This document shows, piece after piece, positions 27,233 to 35,769 of a DNA stretch of 64,000 nucleotides (position 1 is the first letter of the stretch; the number at the start of each line of letters is the position of its first letter). The notes below the pieces were generated by a model that made no database searches, was not told the origin of the DNA, and saw nothing but the letters and a program-made list of their open reading frames with translations. Location of the stretch: positions 419,001-483,000 of the forward strand of contig NZ_CP059576.1 of assembly GCF_014109825.1 (NCBI RefSeq), given 5' to 3'. A program made the translations under genes and the position numbers. Source of the DNA: Legionella sp. PC997. GTDB lineage: Bacteria; Pseudomonadota; Gammaproteobacteria; Legionellales; Legionellaceae.

Positions 27233-28861
27233 ATGGAGTTAAGCTTGGAACATTTAAAGTTACTTGATCCTTCCAACATATCTACAGCGAACACGAGTGA
27301 AAAAGAACTATCTCTTGTCACGATTGGCCAGGGTTGTCGCTTGACCATTGCTTCTTCGCAAGCAGTGTCACATTATTCATCTGCGGTTGCTTTACCACCC
27401 CAGGCTACTGAGGTCATCGAAGCTTCATATCAATTTTTGAAAATTCATGTTGATTCGAGAATTCCCATTTATGGTGTTAATACAAATTTTGGGGATCAGG
27501 TTCGCTATATCGACGCCGCTATAAAAGATACTGAAGAACTGGATTACTATGAATCAATTAATGAGCGACAAGAAAACATTATTCGCTCCCTTTCTTGCGG
27601 CTTGGGAGCAATTGTCGCACCTCATATCGTTCGTGTGACGATGATGCTGCGCGCCCATTGTCTGGCGCAAGGCTATTCAGGGGTGCATCCCGCCCTGATT
27701 AACTCGTTGTTAGATTTTCTAAATGCGGGTATTACTCCTGTGGTTCGGTGTTATGGTTCTATTGGCGCCAGTGGTGATCTGATTCCTCTTTCCATGATTG
27801 CTGCAGCGCTTATTGGAGAACCCGTTGCGGTAATTTATCAAAATAAAGTAATGCGGGCACCGGAGGCAATTCAATTAGCTGGACTTAAGGCTTATAAACC
27901 TGTCATGCGCGATGGTCTTGCTCTCATTAATGGTACATCCTTTATGACTGCAATCGCGAGTTTGGCAGTTTATGACTTACATCGGTTATTCAAACAAATG
28001 TTAGCGGCAATTGCGATGACCTTAGAGTCTTTACTGGTAATAAGTAGTGCTTATCATCCAATGGTGCATCAACTGAAAAATCAAAAAGGCGAAACGGCCA
28101 TTAATCAATTTTTTATTGATTTCTGGGAAGGAAGTCAGTTATTGACCGATTTAGATGAATTGCGCACAACCGATTATACCTATAAACCAGTGCAAGATTA
28201 TTATTCTATTCGTTCGGTTCCTCAAGGATTTGGCCCATTTCAAGAAAACTTAGAACGTGCGATTCGATGGATAGAAAATGAAATGAACTCTGTTAATGAT
28301 AATCCTGTCATTGATGTTGCTGCGAATAATATTCATCATAGTGCAAATTTTATGGGCTATTATATCACTGATGCGTGTGATATTTTAAAAATGAATATTG
28401 CCCAGGCTTCTACATGGATGCATGCACTACTTGCAAACTTAGTTCATCCCCGCAAGAATCATAATTTACCAGTGAATTTAGTACCCAATCCAGAAACGCA
28501 TAATGGCTTTCGTTCCATGCAGTTGTTGTCAGCAGCACTTGCAGTACAAAATCGTAAATTTGCCCAATCACATCAGTCCTTTACTTTACCTACTGAGGGT
28601 GATAATCAGGATGTGAATAGTTTAGGAACTCATGCTGCTTTTGATTTTCAAGAATCAGTTGCTAATTTGGAACGTCTCACCGCAATTTTGTTTCTCGCTG
28701 CAACCCAGGCCCTTGAGTTACGGGGTATTGAAAAAGCAAGTAAAAAAGCTCAATCTATCTATCACACGGTTCGTCAGTATTCTCCAAGAATAGAACACTG
28801 TAGGCCGATGACAGAAGAAATAGAGCTAATTATCAATTTACTAAGGGATAGTAAAATTTAA
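27233..28861 (+). CDS. Aromatic amino acid ammonia-lyase, PAL-like (HAL/PAL family)
   Basis: A 542-residue lyase with the MIO cofactor triad Ala179-Ser180-Gly181 in GSIGASGDLIPLS and the lid tyrosine Tyr80 in IYGVNTNFG. Automatic annotation would probably say histidine ammonia-lyase, but key residues argue otherwise. The selectivity dipeptide is Ser119-Leu120 rather than Ser-His, and the C-terminal motif is DNQDVNSLG (Gln459) as in PAL/TAL, not NQEDHVS with Glu as in histidases. No hut genes are nearby. The expected reaction is phenylalanine to cinnamate. A FadL-type channel gene follows 11 bases downstream, and the PKS lies 7 kb away. The start could instead be TTG at 27245, which has ATGGAG 6 bases upstream. 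Confidence 0.85.
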   Translation: MELSLEHLKLLDPSNISTANTSEKELSLVTIGQGCRLTIASSQAVSHYSSAVALPPQATEVIEASYQFLKIHVDSRIPIYGVNTNFGDQVRYIDAAIKDTEELDYYESINERQENIIRSLSCGLGAIVAPHIVRVTMMLRAHCLAQGYSGVHPALINSLLDFLNAGITPVVRCYGSIGASGDLIPLSMIAAALIGEPVAVIYQNKVMRAPEAIQLAGLKAYKPVMRDGLALINGTSFMTAIASLAVYDLHRLFKQMLAAIAMTLESLLVISSAYHPMVHQLKNQKGETAINQFFIDFWEGSQLLTDLDELRTTDYTYKPVQDYYSIRSVPQGFGPFQENLERAIRWIENEMNSVNDNPVIDVAANNIHHSANFMGYYITDACDILKMNIAQASTWMHALLANLVHPRKNHNLPVNLVPNPETHNGFRSMQLLSAALAVQNRKFAQSHQSFTLPTEGDNQDVNSLGTHAAFDFQESVANLERLTAILFLAATQALELRGIEKASKKAQSIYHTVRQYSPRIEHCRPMTEEIELIINLLRDSKI

Positions 28862-28872
28862 AGGAGTAAAAC

Positions 28873-30159
28873 GTGCGTCGGTCTCATTTATACCTAACGC
28901 TTTCTTCATTCTTCATGGCTTCACCAGTATTAGCGACGTCCGATTTTAATCTGCCTTTTGTTAACACGGCAGGATTAGGGGTGGCTTATGCCGATTGGGC
29001 TACTGCAGCCAGTGATGCGAGTACGGCGTATACAAATCCGGCGGGGCTAGTTAAACTGACTCATCAACAAATAGTCGGTAATGCATTGGGTATAATAGGC
29101 ACGGCTCGATTCACAGGAACTGCAACGACCCCAACATTTCCCTTTCCATTCCCTGTCGTTCAATCTGGTGAAGCAAAGAGCCAAATTAAGGCTTTTCTGC
29201 CATCATTTTATTATTCTGCCCCTTTAAACCAGCGCCTATCTTTTGGTTTTAATTTAACGACTCCATTTGGATTGGGTACGAATTATGGTTCTACACGTTC
29301 CGCTATAGCGCGTTATGCTACTACGCGTGCTCAAGTTGTGGGAATTGATGCAGGTCCAAGCTTAGGGGTAAAAATAACCGATCGTTTTTCTCTTGGAGCG
29401 GGATTCGATGCGCTGCATCTATCATTCACCCTAAATAATATGTATGGCCCTCCTGTTTCTTTTCCTTTTGATTCAAGACTAGAAAATCATTTAAGTGGCT
29501 GGGGGTATGGCTGGCATGGGGGGGCTTTATTTGATTTTTCACCCGAAACCCGGATTGGTTTAAGCTATTATTCTAGAATCTCACTTACTACAACGGGACA
29601 TAGTACGGTTCATGCACCTGCAGTCGGACCCGAAGTTGTCGTTTTCAGTACCAATCAACAAAAAACAAAAGCGGCTTTACCCGCCCGAGGCGAATTGAGT
29701 TTGCAACATGATTTCACAAAACGTTGGACAGGAATGGCCACTGTCTTTTACACCCATTGGAGTACCTTTAAACAAATAACCATGGAAAATACGCAAACGC
29801 CGATGGGAATAACACTTCCAGTTACAATTCCTTTTAATTATCACAATTGTTTTGATTATGCAGTTGGGGCTACATATAAGGCAACTGAAAAAATATTATT
29901 CCGTGGCGGGCTTCAATTTATGAGCACTCCCTCAAATGATAGAGACAGGGGTATTGCTGATCCTGTGGGGAGCGCTACCATTTTGGCTGTAGGGGCTCAT
30001 TATCAACAAGATGAGCACTTAGGATATGATGTTGGGGTGGGACATTCGTTCTTTAACCCGATGTCAGTGAACCTTATCACTCCGTTGACTGCTCTTAAAG
30101 GACATACCCATACCCAAACAACTGCAATAGGTGGACAAATTACCTGGGCATTTGCATAG
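28873..30159 (+). CDS. FadL/TodX-family outer-membrane channel
   Basis: Outer-membrane beta-barrel of 428 residues for hydrophobic compounds. It starts with GTG after AAGGAG and has a signal peptide ending near ASPVLA (about residue 21). The N-terminal plug follows, with the family pattern AGLGVAYADWATAASDAST and TNPAGLVKL. Many alternating aromatic strands continue to the C-terminal GGQITWAFA. Family members carry long-chain fatty acids or aromatic hydrocarbons; the substrate here is unknown. The 11-base gap after the ammonia-lyase suggests one transcript, so an aromatic or polyketide-like substrate is possible. Confidence 0.87.
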   Translation: MRRSHLYLTLSSFFMASPVLATSDFNLPFVNTAGLGVAYADWATAASDASTAYTNPAGLVKLTHQQIVGNALGIIGTARFTGTATTPTFPFPFPVVQSGEAKSQIKAFLPSFYYSAPLNQRLSFGFNLTTPFGLGTNYGSTRSAIARYATTRAQVVGIDAGPSLGVKITDRFSLGAGFDALHLSFTLNNMYGPPVSFPFDSRLENHLSGWGYGWHGGALFDFSPETRIGLSYYSRISLTTTGHSTVHAPAVGPEVVVFSTNQQKTKAALPARGELSLQHDFTKRWTGMATVFYTHWSTFKQITMENTQTPMGITLPVTIPFNYHNCFDYAVGATYKATEKILFRGGLQFMSTPSNDRDRGIADPVGSATILAVGAHYQQDEHLGYDVGVGHSFFNPMSVNLITPLTALKGHTHTQTTAIGGQITWAFA

Positions 30160-30360
30160 TTTTTATCATCTTAGGAGAAGCAAAGTAGAGGTCCTAATAA
30201 TTGGATTGAAACTTTGGATCGAAAGATTTCAGATAAATTCTGAATTTAGCTTAAAAAGTGTGGAAAATGGAATTATTTTGAACTAATTTTAATGGATAGG
30301 ATACCACAAATAAGTTGTCCAACCCCTAAGTAATGCGATTAATCATGGAGGATTATCAGC

Positions 30361-33192
30361 ATGAAAAAAATAACCAATTATGATCAATTCAAGAATATTC
30401 TTCCTTATTCGAGTGAAATGTTTGGAGTATATCAACCATTAATTGGCTGGAAATCAAAAAGAATATTGAAGCGTATAGAGAAATTTGCCCAGTTACAAAA
30501 TGAATTTTTGCTGGATCAGCTGACGAAACATTTTGTAAGTGAAACATCCATAGCAGACGTTGATTTACGGAGTTGCCTGTTAGAAAATCCTCATTTTGAT
30601 TTGGGGGAGTTCTCACCTTCGGGTAAATTGTTTAATCAACGCTCCATTTTATTACAAGAGCTGCGTAGAAGATTACAAAAAAAAATAGTTAAAAATGTTG
30701 ATGAATGGCGTCAGTTTATTGCGGATAATGATTTAAAACGTATCCTTCATGAACATGTTTTCAACCATTATAAGGAAGAATTCCATGACAAATGTGAGCG
30801 GGTTGGTACTTTAAGATCGAATCCCGGCGAGACGAATGACGGACAATTTCAACGGGTTATGCAACGTAAGGAAGATCTTTATCAGCAACTTGTTACTCAA
30901 TTGAAAATTGAATCGATTATTGCAAGAGTTATTATGGAATTGGTTAATAATCAATCTGTTGCTCCATTGAATAAAATATTTTATTCCAATGCCAAATACA
31001 ACAGCAAGGAAGCATTTTGGGCCATTGTAAAGAACTATTCTGAGGATTACAAAGACCCCTACCTGACGTTTGATCCTAAAAAAGATATCGATAATGTCTC
31101 TTTATCACCGTTAGGTATCGTACACTTATTTCGACAGTATTTTTTTGAATTTGATACGTTTCTTGGCTCACCGACAGGTCATGTTTGGTTAGCCCCAGGA
31201 TCCACAGTAGAGCTCATTGAAATCAGTACACGGAAAACAATTACTGAAAAAACATATGAAACTGAATATGAATCGATTACAAAGACGGAAAAAAGCACCA
31301 CTGATCAAGATGAAATCAGCGAAGCTGTAAAACAGGAGAATAAAAACGATTTAAAATTAGGTTTTTCAACTACTGTTAACCAATCATGGGGAACAGGCAG
31401 TGCTTCTGCTACGGGTAGTTTAAATATGGATAGAACGCAACAGACAGCACGAGAAACAACGCATATAAAAATGCGTGAACAAACGCAAAAACTTTCTTCA
31501 GAAATTCGGGAAAATTTCAAATCTACCTTTAAAACCATCACTGAAGAAATGAATACTTCTAGCAAACGTTATGTTCTATCCAATAATACCCCTGATTTGA
31601 TTAATTATGAATTACGTAGAAAAATGCGTCAGGTGGGGGTTCAGGTTCAGGATATTGGTAGTTTTTTATGTTGGGAAACTTTTGTTGATGAACCCGGGGA
31701 GGATTTAGGATTGTCTACATTAGTGCATATTGCCAAGCCTGCTGATTTAATTCCTAAACCAGTCATAACAGAAACTGTACCTCCTCCGGATACATCAACT
31801 AATTTTACTGCGCAAGCTGTTTGGGATTTTGGTGATAACAGAAAGAATAATAAAGATTTTCCTGAATTAGGATTTGTTCCCTTGACTACTTTTCCAGTTC
31901 CACCTCCTCCTGATGGTTTTGAACTGCAAAAATCAAATTATCCTGATCGTTATATTAATATTAAATATGTCTCACATAGTGGTGAAGATTCTGAAAATGC
32001 GATTTGGGCTTTTAATGGCAAATTTACTCCAGATTTTTCACAAATTGAAATAGGGGTTATCACTGCACCAGACGGATTGGAATGGGATGAGCGAATTGAT
32101 TTTGTTGTAGGAGGGACACTGCATTACACTACCTCAGCAGCAAAACTTGCTGAAATTGCTGCAAGTAATGCGTCCAAAAAGGCTGCAGCCGTTGATATTG
32201 ATATTGCTAATGCTGAGAAAACGCGACAAGCTTTTCTGGCCGCTGCTAAAGAACGAATCGAGATGGCCAGCAATATTACCAAACGTAAATATGAAGATTT
32301 ACGAGAAGAAGAACGTATTATTGTTTATCGTCGTTTGATTAAATCCTTGATGACCGATATTCATTATCAGGTAAAAACAGAACCTAAAACCTTACATGTA
32401 TTATCCGAATTAATTAATTCTATTTTTGATGTCAATAAAATGCTTTATTTTGTTGCTCCTGAATGGTGGAAACCACGTAAAAAATTCAGTCAATATTTGG
32501 GAGTAGGTGATTTTCAAAGTTTGACGGCGGACTCGGTAAATTGGTCAGATAATGTGGCAAGAGAAGATAATTATTTAATTACTGATAAGTCACAACCCGC
32601 GCCAATGGGAAGTTCTCTTGGATGGTTATTGCAATTGGATGGAGATAATTTGCGAAATGCATTTCTCAATGCGCCTTGGGTCAAGGCAGTTATCCCGATT
32701 CGTCCCGGCAAAGAACGTGCAGCGATAAATTGGTTAAAAAATGTCAATGTGGAAGGGGCTGATGGTTTGGATGCTGCATATGCCGCACCACAATCTGAAT
32801 TGGACGAAATCAAAGCTAAATTATTGGCCATTGATCCGGCGGATGAAGTAGGATCCCATACCCAAGTAACTATTAATGATGCCATTCGCTTTTTGTGTAC
32901 TCAAGTTGCACAAAAACATGAAGAATCCAATAAAACGGATCATTATCCTAAAGGGGCAGAAATTCATGATGATGATAAAGTTTCAGCAACCCCGATTGAT
33001 AAAGTCTATGAATATGGCTTTTATCCTCTGCAAGGAAGCTTTCGTTATGATCCCGGGAATCCTGATCCCAATAATCCTGATAGAAATTTTCAGGTGTTTG
33101 ATCAATGGATAGAAATACTGCCTACGGATCAGGTAGTACCCGTTAAGGTCACTTATAATCCTCTTACGGGAAGACAGGAACCTCCGGTATAA
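30361..33192 (+). CDS. Large uncharacterised protein, 943 residues
   Basis: I do not recognise a named domain. It starts with ATG after GGAGG, with no signal peptide and no transmembrane helix. An N-terminal helical region (1-280) comes first, then a Thr/Glu-rich segment (about 300-400; KTITEKTYETEYESITKTEK) with a Ser/Gly-rich strip (SWGTGSASATGSLNMD). The distinctive NYELRRKMRQVGVQVQDIG block (about 417-435) follows, then proline-rich spacers near 470 and 515, an Ala-rich helix (about 595-655) and a C-terminal domain. I have an impression of similar NYELRRKMRQVGVQVQ segments in unrelated bacteria, but cannot confirm it. A protein with an amidase-like domain follows 81 bases later, suggesting a two-gene unit. 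Function is unknown. Confidence 0.75.
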   Translation: MKKITNYDQFKNILPYSSEMFGVYQPLIGWKSKRILKRIEKFAQLQNEFLLDQLTKHFVSETSIADVDLRSCLLENPHFDLGEFSPSGKLFNQRSILLQELRRRLQKKIVKNVDEWRQFIADNDLKRILHEHVFNHYKEEFHDKCERVGTLRSNPGETNDGQFQRVMQRKEDLYQQLVTQLKIESIIARVIMELVNNQSVAPLNKIFYSNAKYNSKEAFWAIVKNYSEDYKDPYLTFDPKKDIDNVSLSPLGIVHLFRQYFFEFDTFLGSPTGHVWLAPGSTVELIEISTRKTITEKTYETEYESITKTEKSTTDQDEISEAVKQENKNDLKLGFSTTVNQSWGTGSASATGSLNMDRTQQTARETTHIKMREQTQKLSSEIRENFKSTFKTITEEMNTSSKRYVLSNNTPDLINYELRRKMRQVGVQVQDIGSFLCWETFVDEPGEDLGLSTLVHIAKPADLIPKPVITETVPPPDTSTNFTAQAVWDFGDNRKNNKDFPELGFVPLTTFPVPPPPDGFELQKSNYPDRYINIKYVSHSGEDSENAIWAFNGKFTPDFSQIEIGVITAPDGLEWDERIDFVVGGTLHYTTSAAKLAEIAASNASKKAAAVDIDIANAEKTRQAFLAAAKERIEMASNITKRKYEDLREEERIIVYRRLIKSLMTDIHYQVKTEPKTLHVLSELINSIFDVNKMLYFVAPEWWKPRKKFSQYLGVGDFQSLTADSVNWSDNVAREDNYLITDKSQPAPMGSSLGWLLQLDGDNLRNAFLNAPWVKAVIPIRPGKERAAINWLKNVNVEGADGLDAAYAAPQSELDEIKAKLLAIDPADEVGSHTQVTINDAIRFLCTQVAQKHEESNKTDHYPKGAEIHDDDKVSATPIDKVYEYGFYPLQGSFRYDPGNPDPNNPDRNFQVFDQWIEILPTDQVVPVKVTYNPLTGRQEPPV

Positions 33193-33273
33193 ACAAGTTA
33201 TTTATTTTTTGAAAGTTTTATAGAGCACAATTGAGTCGTGATTTAAGTTGATTTAAAAGAGGGGAATTCGATT

Positions 33274-34947
33274 ATGGTCGGCCCAGTAGCACCTGCTGTT
33301 CGTCAAATGGATAATTATGGCGAGGAAGTCAGCAATGCTTTTGATGATGCTGAAAATGAGTTTTTTTCCTCGGGGAAGCATTTTATGAAAGATGATGTAA
33401 TTAATCTGATTTCAAAATCAGGATATTTTAGAGTGGATTCCTATGAAAATACGTCAGCAATTGATCGCCACTATGTTGTTTTTTTCTTTAATAAGAAAAA
33501 TTATGATATGACCAAAAATCCGGAAGTATTTGAAGTTCATGGTACTCTTGCTCAACGGTATATCGAACTTCATAGAAATCAGCCTAATATCACGGACTTT
33601 CCAATTGATAACGATCGTCCATTAAAAGTAGATAGCAATTATGTTATTTCAGTAGAAAGTGAATCAGCACTGGTATGGAGTAATGCCACCAATAAGGTAA
33701 CGCAAAGAAAATATTCTGAATATAAACCGGCTAATGAAAATACATTGGTTGCTTTTACTGAAGAATATCCCATTACTGATACGAATATTAATTTTAAAAA
33801 TTGGAAAAATTCTAACTTACAAAGCTTATCTACCAGAGGAGCCGGCAGACCTACGCAAATTCTTTTACACGAAACAGCCGGTATGAACATGGATGCTTCA
33901 GCTGCTTTCAATGTGCCCGCACACTTTTTGATTGGGAATATTAAGGATAACAAAGGTACTATCTTTCAAATGGTTGATATCGCGGCCAATGTTCCTCATG
34001 GGGAAATTACTAATAGCAGAGCCATTGGCATTGAATTTGTTAATGCGCCATTTGATATTTGGGAACAAGTTCAAGATCCGAATAATCCTCAAAGATCCAT
34101 TGATAAAATACCCCGTGTTAAGTCCAATTTCGGTTTAACCAGCAGTACCCAGGGTATTTATCTTCATGTGGAGAAGATTAATATTAAAGATGTGACCATT
34201 AACAAACCGGTTCAATTTATTCCATTAGAGTTTTCTGATGTCGAGGAAAATGGGTTCTTTGAAGTTAAAATTCCTGAAGATAAGTTATTGAACAAAACAG
34301 CCTTATTGGCGTTCAAAATAAACGGCAAGGAGATCGCGATTGAGAAAGATAAAATTGTGACGATTCAATACTGCAAGCCTGGTAAATTTGAACATTTAAA
34401 ATACCTGGTTGAACTCTTGTATGGTAATGACTTAATTAAAGATGCTGATTTTGAAGAGGGAGAATTTTGGAAAGGTGTTTATTATGACCCTGAACAAGAC
34501 AAGACCTTTTATATTTACCAAAAACTTTTTACAGAAACGATAACCACGACAGTAAATCCGGCAGGAAAAATGATCAAAAAAATGATCATGCATTTTACGA
34601 TCAGTCTGGTAGAGCCTTGTATTTTTTGTCACGCCCAAATTGGTCACCATGTTGACGGATATTTACAAGGTTTATACTTGTATTTAAGAATTTATGAAGA
34701 ATTATCGATTAAAGCAACCTTACAATACATGATATTTTTTTTAACTTCAGAAAAAACAAGTGCAGAGAAGATCCCTTTGGAACTAAGCGAAGAAACTACA
34801 GTAACTAGAACTTCAGAAATCAATTCAGCAACTAATGCAGAAACTAATATTGATATTCAGTTTTCAAAGCCTGTAAGTCCAGCAATAATTAAAATTAATA
34901 ATTTTCTAGAAATCGACATTGACGCTGCGAAAGCCAAGTTTCCATAG
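33274..34947 (+). CDS. Protein with N-acetylmuramoyl-L-alanine amidase (PGRP)-like domain
   Basis: A 557-residue protein whose centre (about residues 185-270) resembles the Amidase_2/PGRP fold. TQILLHETAG carries His199, a likely zinc ligand. PAHFLIGNIKDNKGTIFQMV has His217, VPHGE has His242, and SRAIGIEFVN matches the usual IGIE strand. A second candidate ligand is His453 in FCHAQIGHHVDGYLQG. The ligand set is unconfirmed because about 180 residues are inserted between these parts. There is no signal peptide. The N-terminal 180 residues and C-terminal tail are unrecognised. It sits 81 bases after the 943-residue gene and after AGAGGGG. A role in peptidoglycan cleavage is inference. Confidence 0.7.
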   Translation: MVGPVAPAVRQMDNYGEEVSNAFDDAENEFFSSGKHFMKDDVINLISKSGYFRVDSYENTSAIDRHYVVFFFNKKNYDMTKNPEVFEVHGTLAQRYIELHRNQPNITDFPIDNDRPLKVDSNYVISVESESALVWSNATNKVTQRKYSEYKPANENTLVAFTEEYPITDTNINFKNWKNSNLQSLSTRGAGRPTQILLHETAGMNMDASAAFNVPAHFLIGNIKDNKGTIFQMVDIAANVPHGEITNSRAIGIEFVNAPFDIWEQVQDPNNPQRSIDKIPRVKSNFGLTSSTQGIYLHVEKINIKDVTINKPVQFIPLEFSDVEENGFFEVKIPEDKLLNKTALLAFKINGKEIAIEKDKIVTIQYCKPGKFEHLKYLVELLYGNDLIKDADFEEGEFWKGVYYDPEQDKTFYIYQKLFTETITTTVNPAGKMIKKMIMHFTISLVEPCIFCHAQIGHHVDGYLQGLYLYLRIYEELSIKATLQYMIFFLTSEKTSAEKIPLELSEETTVTRTSEINSATNAETNIDIQFSKPVSPAIIKINNFLEIDIDAAKAKFP

Positions 34948-35015
34948 ATAAGAATTAATGATATATCTAAGGAAATTCAATGTCGTATTCTCATTAGGTT
35001 ATGAGGGAAAATAGT

Positions 35016-35681
35016 ATGAGAAAGATAGTTGTTTTATCATTTATAACTCTTGACGGAGTCATGCAGGCTCCTGGCGGCCCAGAAGAAGATCCCACGGGAG
35101 GATTTAAACATGGAGGCTGGGTCTTTCCTTATTTTGAGGAGTTCCTTGGCAAAGTGATGGACAAACAAATGGGACACCCCTTTGATTTATTGCTTGGCAG
35201 AAAAACCTATGAGATATTCGCTGCTTATTGGCCCTATATAAAAGATGACCCGATCGCAGATAAATTCAATCGTGTAAAAAAATACGTTGTCTCGACAACG
35301 CTTGGGACTCTTAGTTGGCCGAATTCTGTTCTTATCAATGAAAACATTAATGAAGAAATTAGAAGGCTTAAAGCGGAGGACGGGCCTGAATTGCAAATTT
35401 ATGGTAGCGGTATTCTTATTCAAACACTTCTGGAGCAGGACCTCATCGATGAATTTTGGCTAAAAATATTTCCTATCACGCTTGGAGGTGGCAAACGTCT
35501 ATTTGATAAAGGTACGCTCCCGGCTGGGTTCAAATTGTTGGAAAGTGGAGTCTCCCCAAGTGGGGTTATTGTTGCCTCTTATGCGCGAGCAGGAGAGGTT
35601 AGGGTAGGGTCTTTCGCACAGGATAAACCCTCAGAAGCAGAACTTATTCGTCGTAAAAAACTTAAAGACGAAACAAAGTAA
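35016..35681 (+). CDS. Dihydrofolate reductase-fold (RibD C-terminal) family protein
   Basis: A 221-residue protein of the RibD_C/DHFR-like family, probably an NAD(P)H-dependent reductase of unknown substrate. Typical features are VVLSFITLDGVMQAPGGPEE at the N-terminus, LLLGRKTYEIFAAYWP, KYVVSTTLGTLSWPNSV, LQIYGSGILIQTLLE and PITLGGGKRLF. An upstream ATG at 35001 is in frame, but the ATG at 35016 follows GAGGGA. It is convergent with the PKS genes, with a shared terminator between them. Confidence 0.85.
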   Translation: MRKIVVLSFITLDGVMQAPGGPEEDPTGGFKHGGWVFPYFEEFLGKVMDKQMGHPFDLLLGRKTYEIFAAYWPYIKDDPIADKFNRVKKYVVSTTLGTLSWPNSVLINENINEEIRRLKAEDGPELQIYGSGILIQTLLEQDLIDEFWLKIFPITLGGGKRLFDKGTLPAGFKLLESGVSPSGVIVASYARAGEVRVGSFAQDKPSEAELIRRKKLKDETK

Positions 35682-35690
35682 CTTGAGCAT

Positions 35691-35740
35691 AAGAAAACAA
35701 ATTGCTACGTATCAAATCGAGACAATTTGGTTGTTTTCTT
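35691..35740. terminator. Bidirectional terminator between reductase and PKS genes
   Basis: AAGAAAACAA (35691-35700) and TTGTTTTCTT (35731-35740) are perfectly complementary 10-mers. Inner ATTG and CAAT can also pair. The A/T-rich arms give a T-run in either direction, fitting the convergent gene ends at 35681 (+) and 35770 (-). Confidence 0.55.
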
Positions 35741-35769
35741 CAGTCAGCGAATTTTAGATCAAAGGTGTT

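Noticed and set aside
27233-28861. Histidine utilisation gene hutH
   Set aside because: Selectivity residues and the NQDVNSLG motif fit PAL-type enzymes, and no other hut gene is nearby.
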